NCBI GenBank assembly: GCA_964247385.1
Contig: CAXTUB010000001.1
Location: forward strand, 124,001 to 188,000
Origin: TMP-86 sp964247385
Lineage (GTDB): Bacteria; Pseudomonadota; Gammaproteobacteria; Steroidobacterales; Steroidobacteraceae
Reading direction: 5' to 3'
Length of the DNA stretch: 64,000 bases
Position 1 is the first letter of the stretch, and every line of letters begins with the position of its first letter. The notes under the pieces are model-generated. The model saw only the letters and a program-made list of their open reading frames with translations, was not told the DNA's origin and did no database searches. Of the stretch, positions 1 to 8,636 are shown in pieces. The position numbers and the translations under genes are program-made.

Positions 1-392
1 TCGGGCGGCATGTAGTTCTCGTCGTGCTTGGCCAACACTTCATCTGCAACGAACACCCCGTGTCCATCCAAAGTTCCATGCGCAATGATGCCCTGCCCTT
101 CCCGGAATAGATCCGGCAAGACCCCCGCATACTTGACTGCAATCTCGTGTGCGAAATCAGTCAGCAAGAATCGCACCTCGATATCGCCTGGCCGGCGCTG
201 CACACTGCCTTTCACCACCATGCCCCCCAACCGAAAGCGCTTATCGGCGGGCGCGCGATGCGCAGCGACCTGGCTCGGGTCGAAGTAGTACATGAGATTG
301 TCGCGCGATGCCATCGTCGCGAGAGCTACCGAGCCCGCCACGCCGCCGACCACGCTCAACAGCACCCACAATCTGCGGCGGCGCGGCGTCAT
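1..392 (-). CDS. ccmE: Cytochrome c-type biogenesis protein CcmE (C-terminus beyond window)
   Basis: Periplasmic heme chaperone of cytochrome c maturation system I: it takes heme from the CcmABCD complex and passes it to CcmF/H. The visible 130 residues begin with a basic stretch (MTPRRRR) and one membrane anchor (about residues 8-28). The beta-barrel OB-fold follows, ending in the diagnostic LAKHDENYMPP segment; His123 there matches the histidine that binds heme covalently. The ATG overlaps the ccmD stop by 4 nt (ATGA), so it is the distal visible gene of a ccmABCDE operon. Only the short C-terminal tail is missing, past base 1. Confidence 0.96.
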   Translation of the reverse strand, partial: MTPRRRRLWVLLSVVGGVAGSVALATMASRDNLMYYFDPSQVAAHRAPADKRFRLGGMVVKGSVQRRPGDIEVRFLLTDFAHEIAVKYAGVLPDLFREGQGIIAHGTLDGHGVFVADEVLAKHDENYMPP

Positions 393-568
393 GACTCGCG
401 ATTCGATTTCAAATCGCGCGCGGCCAAAGCGCGCAATGCCCGCATTCTCGCACGGGCGAGCGCTCGGACCGCCGACCAGATGTTCCATGCGATGATTGTC
501 AACACCAAACTCACGCTAGGCCATACATAGACGCCGTATTTTCCCATGGACCATGCAGCGCCGGTCAT
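389..568 (-). CDS. ccmD: Heme exporter protein CcmD
   Basis: A 59-residue membrane protein with one hydrophobic helix (around YGVYVWPSVSLVLTIIAWNI, residues 11-30) followed by a highly basic cytoplasmic tail. This is the standard CcmD architecture; CcmD helps release holo-CcmE from the CcmABC complex. Its identity rests mainly on size, topology and position: it overlaps the ccmC stop by 4 nt at its 5' end and the ccmE start by 4 nt at its 3' end. The start was chosen from the ATGA overlap and the resulting length. Confidence 0.92.
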   Translation of the reverse strand: MTGAAWSMGKYGVYVWPSVSLVLTIIAWNIWSAVRALARARMRALRALAARDLKSNRES

Positions 569-1302
569 CTCGCGAGCTCCTCTTTGAGCCAATTCGCCTG
601 TCTTTCGCGCAGCAAAATTTCCGCTCGCAACCGCACGCAAAGCACCGCAGCGAAGAACAGCATGAATCCCAACAGCATCGCGAGCAGCGGCCACAACATG
701 CTGCCCGGCATCTTGGGCTTCGCAAACGCGGCTACCGTCGCGCCCTGATGCAGAGAGTTCCACCATTGCACGGAAAAGTGAATGATGGGTACGTTCACGA
801 TGCCCACGATTCCGAGCAGCGCCGCGGCGCGATCCGACTTGCTGCGATCGTCAAACGCACGTTGCAATGCCATTACCGCAAGATACAAGAATAGCAAAAT
901 GAGCTCGGACGTCAGGCGCGGATCCCAAGCCCAGTAAGTCCCCCACATGGGCCGTCCCCAGAGAGAGCCCGTGATCAATGCGGCAAGCGTAAATGACGCA
1001 CCCACGGGCGCCGCGGCCGCGGCGACGGCGAATCCCACTTTGATGCGCCAGATCAGCGCCACCGAGCCGGCGATCGCCATGACCGTGTAGGCGGACAACG
1101 ACAGCCAGGCGCTCGGTGCATGCACGTAGATGATGCGGAATGCATCGCCTTGCTGATAATCGGCAGGCGCGATGAAAAGCCCCGCAAACAAGCCGTAGAT
1201 CATGAGCGCCGCCGCGCCTGCGTAAAGTCCGGGCGTGCACGAGCGCGCGAGCCGAAAAACATACGGCGGCGAGCCCAATTTGTGAAACCACGTCCAGGCC
1301 AC
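565..1302 (-). CDS. ccmC: Heme exporter protein CcmC
   Basis: Integral membrane protein (245 aa, about six helices) that presents heme to CcmE. The tryptophan-rich signature is clear at residues 114-131 (SLWGRPMWGTYWAWDPRL). The two conserved periplasmic histidines that coordinate heme are at about H61 (VHAPSAW) and H185 (WWNSLHQG). No ATG exists in frame near the expected N-terminus. I chose the GTG two bases after the ccmB stop, which gives the usual N-terminus (WTWFHKLGSPP) and the family length. Confidence 0.95.
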   Translation of the reverse strand: MAWTWFHKLGSPPYVFRLARSCTPGLYAGAAALMIYGLFAGLFIAPADYQQGDAFRIIYVHAPSAWLSLSAYTVMAIAGSVALIWRIKVGFAVAAAAAPVGASFTLAALITGSLWGRPMWGTYWAWDPRLTSELILLFLYLAVMALQRAFDDRSKSDRAAALLGIVGIVNVPIIHFSVQWWNSLHQGATVAAFAKPKMPGSMLWPLLAMLLGFMLFFAAVLCVRLRAEILLRERQANWLKEELAR

Positions 1303-1304
1303 GG

Positions 1305-1985
1305 CTATTCCGTCGAGATTCGCAATGCCGCCGTCGCGGCGAAAGGCGCCAAGCTCGTGGCCAAGAGACAAAGCGATGCAAGCAGCCACATGGGCGCCGC
1401 GGCGCTGTCCGCCGCCGCCGCGCGGTCGGTAGCGCTGGCTCCGAAAATGATCACTGGCATGGCAAGCGGCAGCACGATGAGAGACAACAACACGCCGCCC
1501 CGTTTCAGCGACACCGTCAACGCCGCGCCGATCGCGCCCAGCCAGCTCAAAATTCCCGTGCCGAGCGCAAGACTCGCCATGATCAGCGGAAAGCAGCGCG
1601 GCTCCAGATTCATCGCCAGCGCGATCAGCGGCGAGACGAGTACCAGGGGCAACCCGGCCAGCAGCCAATGGGCCACGGCCTTTGCGATCACGACCAGCGT
1701 CAACGGCAGCCCCAACAACATCAATTGCTCCAAGCTTCCATCCTCTGCGTCCGAACGAAACATGCTCTCGAGCGCCAGGACCGAGGCAAGCAGCGCGCCG
1801 ACCCATAAAACGCCGGGCGCAAGCTGGCGCAATATAGTCAGTTGCGGACTCAACGCCAGGGGAAAGCACGTGGTGACGATCAAAAAGAACACGACGGGCT
1901 GCAAAAGTTGATCAGGCCTTCTGAAACTGAGAAGCAGTTCGCGCTGCAACAGGCAGGTTAGAGCGCGACCCCAACCTGCGCTCAC
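1305..1985 (-). CDS. ccmB: Heme exporter protein CcmB
   Basis: Membrane subunit (226 aa, six predicted helices) of the CcmAB ABC module, which powers release of holo-CcmE from CcmC. The N-terminal segment LLQRELLLSFRRPDQLLQP is typical of CcmB and precedes the first helix. The ORF stays open further upstream, but that part lies inside ccmA. The GTG start shares bases with the ccmA stop (GTGA), giving the family length and tight translational coupling. Neighbours are ccmA upstream and ccmC downstream. Confidence 0.95.
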   Translation of the reverse strand: MSAGWGRALTCLLQRELLLSFRRPDQLLQPVVFFLIVTTCFPLALSPQLTILRQLAPGVLWVGALLASVLALESMFRSDAEDGSLEQLMLLGLPLTLVVIAKAVAHWLLAGLPLVLVSPLIALAMNLEPRCFPLIMASLALGTGILSWLGAIGAALTVSLKRGGVLLSLIVLPLAMPVIIFGASATDRAAAADSAAAPMWLLASLCLLATSLAPFAATAALRISTE

Positions 1986-2611
1986 TCGGAAAGCTCCAAG
2001 CCTCGCACGTCGTCTTGGGCGAGCCGCTCCTCGTGCGCAACCACGATGGCCGCGCCGCCGCGCGCTCGATGGTCTCGAAGCAGAGAGTTCACCCAGCCCA
2101 CGCCGTCGGCGTCGAGGTTGGAGAACGGCTCGTCGAGCAGCCAAAGCGCGGATCGTGCACCCACCGCGCGTGCAAGCGCCAGACGGCGTTTTTGCCCGGC
2201 CGATAATACCTTGACCGGCAAATGGGCAAGCTTCGAAGCGCCCGCCATCCCCAACAGCTCTTGCGCTTCCTGCATTGATATCGGCCTGCGCGGCGCGATG
2301 GCAAAACGCAGATTCTCGAGCGCGGTCAAATCGGCCTTGAGGGCAGGTTCATGAGCGAGGTAAGAAATGACCGAATGAAATTCATCACGCCGGCGCTGTG
2401 TGCTTCGATCGAACCACCACACTTCACCTTGTTCCGGCGTCACCAGGCCTGCGACCGTGCGCAACAGGGTGGTCTTTCCCGTTCCGTTCCGCCCCACTAC
2501 ATGCAGCAGCTCCGCGTCGCGCACCTCAAAGCTGAGATCTCGCAACACATGCCGATCGCCGCGCCAGACATGAACTGCATCCACGCGAAGGCGGCAACGA
2601 GCGGAACTCAT
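1982..2611 (-). CDS. ccmA: Heme exporter ATP-binding protein CcmA
   Basis: Cytoplasmic ATPase of the CcmABCD complex (209 aa). Walker A is GRNGTGKTT (residues 40-48), the ABC signature LSAGQKRR (136-143), and Walker B LWLLDE (156-161) followed by the D-loop SNLDADG. CcmA is a compact ABC ATPase, and the signature LSAGQ-KRR is typical of it. It is the first gene of the ccm operon; about 120 nt separate it from the upstream tRNA-Leu gene, which is on the same strand, so its promoter is probably in that gap or shared with the tRNA. Confidence 0.96.
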   Translation of the reverse strand: MSSARCRLRVDAVHVWRGDRHVLRDLSFEVRDAELLHVVGRNGTGKTTLLRTVAGLVTPEQGEVWWFDRSTQRRRDEFHSVISYLAHEPALKADLTALENLRFAIAPRRPISMQEAQELLGMAGASKLAHLPVKVLSAGQKRRLALARAVGARSALWLLDEPFSNLDADGVGWVNSLLRDHRARGGAAIVVAHEERLAQDDVRGLELSE

Positions 2612-2734
2612 CGGCGCGAGAGCTTATCCAAATCAACGGCTTGAGGCTATGCCCCTAAGCCTATGCGCGGGCGCCGCTCGCTTCATTGCCGGCGCACCTC
2701 GCCGCTTGGGCTGAAAAAGCGGCGATCTTCAAGT

Positions 2735-3102
2735 TGGTGCCCGGGGCCGGAATCGAACCGGCACGGAGTTTCCTCCAAGGGATTTTCGTACCCACTACGG
2801 CTTTCACCGCTGCACGCACCGCATGCATTTGGGGTCTGGACTTTATCTTTGCCGTGCGGTCGACGCTTCGCAAACGCCGACCGGTTAGGCAAGGGCCGTC
2901 AAGTCTCTACACTTTCTCCGCAAGCGATCGCGAATGTCGCCAAGGCATGCTGCGCAGGCAGCACCGGAGCTTAGCTCGGTATTGCAGCCACCCGATCGTG
3001 CTGCTGTTCCACCGAATTTGACCCTATCCACCCGGCAGTTTCCAACACCGGGCGCTCAAGCAATTTCAAGTCCCTTGCGTCTACCTATTTCGCCACCCGG
3101 GC
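2735..3102 (-). tRNA. tRNA-Leu(UAA), interrupted by a group I intron
   Basis: The two exons are 3068-3102 (35 nt) and 2735-2786 (52 nt with encoded CCA). Joined, they give a perfect leucine tRNA: acceptor stem GCCCGGG/CCCGGGC, D-stem GCG/CGC, anticodon stem AGGGA/TCCCT with loop CTTAAAA (anticodon UAA), long variable arm GGAG-GAAA-CTCC, and T-arm GCCGG-TTCGATT-CCGGC. The interruption falls between U34 and A35, inside the anticodon, which is the position used by tRNA-Leu(UAA) introns of cyanobacteria and plastids. Without splicing neither half can form an anticodon arm. Confidence 0.95.
2787..3067 (-). ncRNA. Group I self-splicing intron (tRNA-Leu UAA, IC3-like)
   Basis: A 281-nt intron without a protein-coding gene. 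The 5' exon ends in U (CTT), which can form the U-G wobble of P1 with a GAG in TTGAGC near the intron start, and the intron ends in G, as group I chemistry requires. The conserved R element GTAGAGACTTGACGGCC lies at 2894-2910 and the S element AAAGATAAAGTCC at about 2838-2850. Their P7 halves GACTT (2901-2905) and AAGTC (2839-2843) are exactly complementary. The order of blocks matches, from memory, the Anabaena tRNA-Leu intron, where P7 is GACUC/GAGUC (a compensatory difference). The IC3 subgroup is inferred. Confidence 0.93.
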
Positions 3103-3113
3103 TGAGAACGTCG

Positions 3114-3142
3114 ATTGTATCAAGCGGAGCGCCAAGCTTCAG
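3114..3142 (-). promoter_or_regulatory. Putative sigma-70 promoter of tRNA-Leu
   Basis: Reading the minus strand, a TACAAT box (3114-3119, 5/6 match to TATAAT) sits 11 nt before the mature tRNA 5' end. A weak -35 (CTGAAG, 3137-3142) lies 17 nt upstream of it. The spacing is ideal but the -35 is poor, so this is only a candidate. Confidence 0.4.
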
Positions 3143-3149
3143 GTTCTCA

Positions 3150-3785
3150 TCACTGATCCGGCGAGGTATCTTTCACCGCCGCCGGCTGGCTGAAATCCAC
3201 TTTCATCGACGCGGCGAGCGCCTGCAATTTGTTCTTTGCGCCGTTGCCGCTCGCCAACGCTTCATCGACGTGCCCGGCGGCATTGGCGCGCAGCGCGCTC
3301 GCCCACGATGATTCCGCGTCGGTCAAGCTCACGCGTACCGCATCCAGGTCCACGCCTGAAGCGAGCTTCTTGTTCTCGCGCCGGGAGAGAAAATCGACGC
3401 GGCTCTGGACGATGTGCAGATTACCGGGCACCTCGGCGGCAAGAGCGTTCCATTGGGCTCGCAGTGTTTTGTTTTCTTGAACTTTCTTCACGGCCGTCGA
3501 GCTCGCAAGAGCCCGCGCCGCGGCGAGCACGGCCGGTGCGCCTTGAACCACGCTCTTGTAATCTTGCTTATCAAAAGAGGCTCTCAGCCCGCCGGCCTTT
3601 TTTTGCACATCCATCAGATCATCTGGAACGTACTTGGCCGCATCAGGCGCGGCATTGACCGCGGCGTCGATATCTTCGATAAGCTTTTGCGCGGGAATTT
3701 TTTGGCTGGAGCAGGCTGCCGCGAATAGACACACAAGCATTACTCGCACCGACCGACGATGACTCAATCGCATGGACAGCCTCAC
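3150..3785 (-). CDS. Putative lipoprotein of unknown function
   Basis: A 211-aa protein with a lipoprotein signal peptide: basic n-region, hydrophobic core VMLVCLF, lipobox AAAC, then SSQKIPA. The mature part is predicted to be mainly alpha-helical and rich in Ala, Asp and Lys, with no catalytic motif I recognise. It resembles small helical lipoproteins of unknown role rather than any named family. The first of three closely spaced Met codons is used; the second (MRLSHRRS) is equally plausible. It is a single gene between the tRNA-Leu gene and the divergent RND operon, and the 250-nt gap to 4037 should carry the promoters of both. Confidence 0.75.
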   Translation of the reverse strand: MRLSMRLSHRRSVRVMLVCLFAAACSSQKIPAQKLIEDIDAAVNAAPDAAKYVPDDLMDVQKKAGGLRASFDKQDYKSVVQGAPAVLAAARALASSTAVKKVQENKTLRAQWNALAAEVPGNLHIVQSRVDFLSRRENKKLASGVDLDAVRVSLTDAESSWASALRANAAGHVDEALASGNGAKNKLQALAASMKVDFSQPAAVKDTSPDQ

Positions 3786-4036
3786 ATGAACGGATTTCAG
3801 TTCTACCCCGCAAGTTCACGATGTTTGCGCGCGCTTGGCAAGCCTGTTTGCCGCGCGAGTCTCGCACATGCAAGCCGTCAGTTGGCGCGAGCACGCCTGT
3901 GCGCTTGTCTGACATTCGCAGGTCGGCAGCCCCGACAGCTCGCTTTCGCTTGAACCCGTACAGTGCTGCAAGCTGCCCGAAGCGCGCTTGACAATTCATC
4001 ACTCGCGGCAGCGCCGACTGCGGATAATCTCTAATC

Positions 4037-7000
4037 ATGTGGATCGTCAAGGTCGCTCTGCAGCGGCCATATACCTTCATCGTGCTGGCCGCCTTGATCG
4101 TGCTGCTCGGCGTGTTTGCGATTCTGAAGACAGCCACCGATATTTTCCCTGACATCAAGATCCCGATTACAGCGGTGATCTGGCGCTACAACGGCTTGCT
4201 GCCCGAAGAGATGGCGAGCCGCATCGTGTTGTTATCGGAGCGGACCGCGCAAACCGTGGTCAACGATGTGGAGCACACCGAATCGCAATCGGTCAACGGC
4301 ACGGCAGTCGTCAAATATTTTTTTCAGCCCAAAGTGAACCGAGAGCTGTCGTTCGCTCAAATCACTGCCGTGTCGCAGACGCAGCTGCAGACCTCGCCGC
4401 CCGGCACCACGCCTCCGTTCATTCTGGCTTATAACGCGTCGACCGTGCCGATTTTGCAATTGGCGTTATCGAGCGACACCATCACCGAGCAAGAAATCTT
4501 CGACCTCGGCAACATCAACTTGCGTACTCAGCTCGCCACGGTCGCAGGCGCTTCCCTCCCCTACGCGCTCGGCGGCAAGCAGCGGCAAGTGCAGGTGGAT
4601 CTGGATCCGCGGGCGCTGCGAGCGCGCGGCCTTGCGGCCACGGACGTGGTGAGCGCGATTGCATCGCAGAATTTGATCTTGCCGGCAGGCACCGAAAAAA
4701 TCGGCACCAAGGAATATTTCGTCAAGCTCAATGCAAGCCCCACGCAGATCGAGGCGATGAACGATCTGCCGGTCAGGGCGGTCAATGGCGGCGTCACCTA
4801 TGTGCGCGATGTGGCGCACGTACGCGACGGCTACGCTCCGCAGACCAGCGTATCGCGCGTGGACGGCAAGCGAGCCATTCTCATGAACGTGCTCAAGAAC
4901 GGCGATGCATCGACCATCGACGTCATCAACGGGATCAACAAAAAGCTCGATTCCGCCCGCCCGAATCTACCCCCTGCGCTGAAGCTGGTTGCGCTCAGCG
5001 ATCAGTCGATTTTCGTGCGCGGCGCCATCTCAGGCGTGGTGCGCGAGAGCCTCATCGCCGCGGCGCTCACCGCGGCGATGATTTTGCTGTTCCTGGGAAG
5101 TTGGCGCAGCACGCTCATCATCACCGTATCCATCCCGCTATCAATTCTTGCATCGATCGCCTGCCTGTCTGCGCTAGGCGAGACCATCAATATCATGACG
5201 CTCGGCGGGCTTGCGCTGGCGGTGGGCATTTTGGTGGATGATGCCACCGTCACCATCGAGAACATCAATTATCAGCTCGAGCAAGGCAAGGACGTCGAGC
5301 CCGCGATCTTGGATGGCGCGAAGCAAATCGCCCTGCCCGCGCTGGTTTCGACCTTTGCCATCTGCATTGTGTTCGTCCCCATGTTCTTGCTGGCGGGAAT
5401 TGCGCGCTATTTGTTCGTGCCGCTCGCAGAAGCCGTGATTTTCGCGATGCTGGCTTCATATTTGTTGTCTCGAACTCTCATTCCCACACTCGCGAAGTAT
5501 CTGCTCAAAAAGCATGCTGATTCGAGCCATGGCGGCGCGCGTCAGGGGCGCGGCAATTTCCTTGCACGCTGGCAAAAAAAATTCGAGCGGGGCTTCGAGA
5601 AACTGCGCCAGGGTTACCGCAATCTTCTCAGTGTGGCCATCGACGGAGGGGCCACGTTTGCCTCGCTTTTCATGGGCGCCATGGCTCTCGCTGCGCTGCT
5701 GGCTTTCCCGTTGGGGCCGTTACCCGGCTTGGGGCAGGATTTTTTCCCCAGTGTGGATGCGGGCCAATTGAAGCTTCATTTCCGTGCGAGCACCGGCACT
5801 CGCATCGAGCAGACGGCCATTCTGTGTGATGCCGTCGAGCGCACGATTCGCTCGATCATTCCGCCCGCCGAGATCACGAGCATCGTCGACAATCTAGGCC
5901 TCCCCTACAGCGGCATCAACCTGGCTTACAGCACCTCCGCCCCCGTGGGACCCGGAGATGCCGATATTTTCATTAATCTCGCCAAGAAGCATGCGTCAAT
6001 CGAGGGCTACCAGCGCGAGTTGCGCAGCAAGCTCGCTGCGACCTTTCCTGACGCGCAGTTCGCGTTTCTTCCGGCCGATATCGTCAGTCAGATTTTGAAC
6101 TTCGGCTTGCCAGCTCCGCTCGATGTGCAGGTGGTTGGGCAGGACGTCAAGAAAAACGCGGTGTACATCAAAAAGCTGCTGAGCAAAATCCAGGCGATCC
6201 CAGGCGCCGTCGATTTGCACATTCAACAACCCTACGACTATCCGCAGCTGAATGTGGAAGTCGATCGCAGTAAGGCAGTTCTCTTGGGCCTGACCCAACA
6301 GAATGTCGCGTCCAATCTGCTGGTGTCGCTGTCCGGAAGCTTCCAGACCACGCCCTCCTTCTGGATTGATCCCAAGAGCGGCACGCAGTACAACGTCGTG
6401 TCGCAAACTCCGCAATACCGGCTGGCCTCGCTCAACGATCTGGGCAACACGCCGCTCACGCGCACCAACGCGACCTCGAGCGCTGCGAACGGCACTTCGC
6501 AGATTCTTTCGAACGTCGCATCGTTTCACCGCAGTGCAGGACCTTCGGTGGTCAGCCACTACAACGCGCAGCCCGCGTTCGATATCTACGGCAGCGTTCA
6601 AGGCGCCGATCTTGGTTTCGTTGCTCATGAGATCAGCGGCATTCTCGAAGACTCCAAACATGAATTGCCGAAAGGCTCGAAAGTCGAGCTCAAAGGTCAG
6701 GTTCAAACCATGCAGCAGTCTTTCCGTGGACTGCTGATCGGGTTGGTCGCGGCCATCGTCCTCGTCTACATGCTCATCGTCGTCAATTTTCAGTCGATGC
6801 TCGATCCCTTGATCATCATTGCGGCGCTTCCGGCGGCGCTGGCCGGCATCGTCTGGATGTTGTTTCTCACCCATACGCCGGTCAGCGTGCCGGCGCTGAC
6901 CGGCGCCATCATGTGTATGGGCGTTGCCACCGCCAACAGCGTGCTCGTCATCAGCTTCGCCCGCGAGCAGATGGATGAGGGCAAGGATGCGATCAGTGCC

Positions 7001-7333
7001 GCGCTCGAGGCCGGATTCACACGGCTGAGACCTGTTGTGATGACGGCGCTCGCGATGATCATCGGCATGATCCCCATGGCGCTGGGGCTGGGCGAGAGCG
7101 GCGAGCAAAACGCGCCGCTAGGCCGCGCGGTCATCGGCGGCTTGATCTTCGCGACGTTCGCGACATTATTTTTCGTGCCTACCGTATTCACTCTGGTTCA
7201 TCGACACGACCGGAGGCCTGAGAAGAACAGCGGCGGCAACGCGAGCGGCGGAAATGCAAAGGATGGCGGAGCGAGCGAGGCCCAGCAACACTCGAACGAT
7301 GAGAAGCCGGAGAACGCGGAAGCGCATGGCTGA
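4037..7333 (+). CDS. RND efflux transporter, inner-membrane permease (AcrB/HAE1-like)
   Basis: A 1098-aa resistance-nodulation-division pump, the proton-driven component of a tripartite drug/solute exporter. It has the canonical duplicated layout: a first transmembrane helix (residues about 10-30), two large periplasmic loops and two six-helix bundles. TM4 contains LAVGILVDDATVTIEN with the proton-relay pair D401/D402. In TM10 the usual Lys (K940 in AcrB) is replaced by Ala966 within GVATANSVLV, so it belongs to a divergent subgroup. The TM11 segment RLRPVVMTAL keeps the conserved Arg and Thr. The C-terminal tail is long, hydrophilic and rich in Gly, Asn and Glu. It overlaps the next gene by 8 nt. 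The substrate cannot be assigned. Confidence 0.95.
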   Translation: MWIVKVALQRPYTFIVLAALIVLLGVFAILKTATDIFPDIKIPITAVIWRYNGLLPEEMASRIVLLSERTAQTVVNDVEHTESQSVNGTAVVKYFFQPKVNRELSFAQITAVSQTQLQTSPPGTTPPFILAYNASTVPILQLALSSDTITEQEIFDLGNINLRTQLATVAGASLPYALGGKQRQVQVDLDPRALRARGLAATDVVSAIASQNLILPAGTEKIGTKEYFVKLNASPTQIEAMNDLPVRAVNGGVTYVRDVAHVRDGYAPQTSVSRVDGKRAILMNVLKNGDASTIDVINGINKKLDSARPNLPPALKLVALSDQSIFVRGAISGVVRESLIAAALTAAMILLFLGSWRSTLIITVSIPLSILASIACLSALGETINIMTLGGLALAVGILVDDATVTIENINYQLEQGKDVEPAILDGAKQIALPALVSTFAICIVFVPMFLLAGIARYLFVPLAEAVIFAMLASYLLSRTLIPTLAKYLLKKHADSSHGGARQGRGNFLARWQKKFERGFEKLRQGYRNLLSVAIDGGATFASLFMGAMALAALLAFPLGPLPGLGQDFFPSVDAGQLKLHFRASTGTRIEQTAILCDAVERTIRSIIPPAEITSIVDNLGLPYSGINLAYSTSAPVGPGDADIFINLAKKHASIEGYQRELRSKLAATFPDAQFAFLPADIVSQILNFGLPAPLDVQVVGQDVKKNAVYIKKLLSKIQAIPGAVDLHIQQPYDYPQLNVEVDRSKAVLLGLTQQNVASNLLVSLSGSFQTTPSFWIDPKSGTQYNVVSQTPQYRLASLNDLGNTPLTRTNATSSAANGTSQILSNVASFHRSAGPSVVSHYNAQPAFDIYGSVQGADLGFVAHEISGILEDSKHELPKGSKVELKGQVQTMQQSFRGLLIGLVAAIVLVYMLIVVNFQSMLDPLIIIAALPAALAGIVWMLFLTHTPVSVPALTGAIMCMGVATANSVLVISFAREQMDEGKDAISAALEAGFTRLRPVVMTALAMIIGMIPMALGLGESGEQNAPLGRAVIGGLIFATFATLFFVPTVFTLVHRHDRRPEKNSGGNASGGNAKDGGASEAQQHSNDEKPENAEAHG

Positions 7334-8636
7334 TCAACGAGCGGCCGAGCAACCAAGCCCGGATGAAAAGCGCAAATTGAAGCGCAATTCGCTGCGCATT
7401 CTGGTAGGGCTCGGTGCGCTCGCCGTGATCCTTGCAATCTGGGGTGTCGCAAGCCGGTTGATCGAGCGTTCCGGCTTGCAGAAGCAAACCGCAGAAGACG
7501 CCGAGCTGACCGTCACGACCGTCACCGCGCAATCGAGCAACGTGGATGATGAGCTCGTGCTGCCGGGCAATGTGGTGGCTTACATCGAAGCGCCGATTTA
7601 CGCGCGCACCAATGGATATCTCAAGGCGTGGCATACGGACATCGGCGCGCGTGTGCGCAAGGGCCAGTTGCTCGCCGAGATCGATGCGCCCGAAGTCGAC
7701 CGTGAGCTGGACCAAGCCAAAGCGCAGCTCGACTCGGCGCGCGCCAATGCGGCGCTCGCGCAGACCACGAACGAACGTTGGAAAGGACTGGTTGCGAAGC
7801 AGGCCGTTTCCCGGCAGGACGCCGACGAGAAAGCGGGCAACGCGACTGCGGCCGCAGCGGCGTCGGCTTCGGCGCAACAGAACGTCGCGCGGCTGCGCGA
7901 TCTGCAATCGTACAAACGGGTCGTAGCCCCGTTCGATGGTGTGGTCACGGCGCGGAACACTGATGTGGGCGCGCTCATCAACGCGGGCGAAGCCAGCGGC
8001 GCCGAATTGTTTCGCGTGGCTGACATCCATAAGTTGCGCGTGTATGCACAGGTGCCGCAAGCCTATGCCGCCGCAACCCGCACGGGTCTCAAGGCCGAGT
8101 TGCGCTTTGCCGAACATCCCGGGCGGGCGTTTCCGGCAGAGGCCATGCGCACCTCGAATGCGCTCGACCCGACGGCGCGTACGCTGCAAGTCGAATTGCA
8201 GCTCGACAATCGGCAACGTGAGTTTTTTCCCGGGGCGTATGCCGAAGTTCACTTCAAGCTGCCGAGTCCAACCAAGACGCTGCGCGTTCCCTCCAACACG
8301 ATTCTGTTTCGCCCCGACGGCCTCCAAATTGCGACGGTCGACGACTCTCGAAAGATCAAGATGAAAAACGTCACTCAAGGAAGAGACTTCGGCCGGACCG
8401 TCGAAGTGTTGGATGGCATCGACGAGGCTGACAAGCTCGTCGTCAATCCCTCGGACTCCATCGAAAACGGCATTCGAGTGCGTGTCGCGCCGCCCGCGGC
8501 AAAAGACTCGGACGCAAACTCCCCAGCTTCAGATAGCTCGGAGAGCCCCGGCGGCACGAGCGGTGCGGACGGTGCAGGCAGTTCCGGGAGCGCAGGCGGC
8601 TCGAACAGCAAAGACTCTGCGAGTCGCGGCAAATAA
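7326..8636 (+). CDS. RND efflux periplasmic adaptor (membrane fusion protein)
   Basis: A 436-aa HlyD/AcrA-type adaptor joining the inner-membrane pump to the outer-membrane channel. It has one N-terminal helix (about 24-45), a lipoyl-like half (LPGNVVAYIEAPIYAR..GYLKAW), an alpha-hairpin rich in Ala and Gln (about 115-195), then the second lipoyl half (VVAPFDGVVTARNTDVGALI) and a beta-barrel. The C-terminal 55 residues are low-complexity Ser/Gly/Asp. The ORF is open upstream, but ATG 7326 gives a normal short N-tail before the membrane anchor and overlaps the pump stop. Its own stop overlaps the next start (TAATG). Confidence 0.93.
   Translation: MADQRAAEQPSPDEKRKLKRNSLRILVGLGALAVILAIWGVASRLIERSGLQKQTAEDAELTVTTVTAQSSNVDDELVLPGNVVAYIEAPIYARTNGYLKAWHTDIGARVRKGQLLAEIDAPEVDRELDQAKAQLDSARANAALAQTTNERWKGLVAKQAVSRQDADEKAGNATAAAAASASAQQNVARLRDLQSYKRVVAPFDGVVTARNTDVGALINAGEASGAELFRVADIHKLRVYAQVPQAYAAATRTGLKAELRFAEHPGRAFPAEAMRTSNALDPTARTLQVELQLDNRQREFFPGAYAEVHFKLPSPTKTLRVPSNTILFRPDGLQIATVDDSRKIKMKNVTQGRDFGRTVEVLDGIDEADKLVVNPSDSIENGIRVRVAPPAAKDSDANSPASDSSESPGGTSGADGAGSSGSAGGSNSKDSASRGK

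Noticed and set aside
2700..2724. A stem-loop (CGCCGCTT/AAGCGGCG) after tRNA-Leu, considered as a terminator
   Set aside because: The 8-bp stem is perfect, but no T tract follows it on the minus strand.
2735..2790. A tRNA 3' half that looked like an integration-type tRNA fragment
   Set aside because: The matching 5' half is at 3068-3102 and the sequence between is a group I intron, so it is an exon, not an att-site remnant.
5996..7108. A 370-codon minus-strand frame inside the RND pump gene
   Set aside because: It is His- and Arg-rich, without domains, and opposite well-conserved transmembrane segments of the pump.
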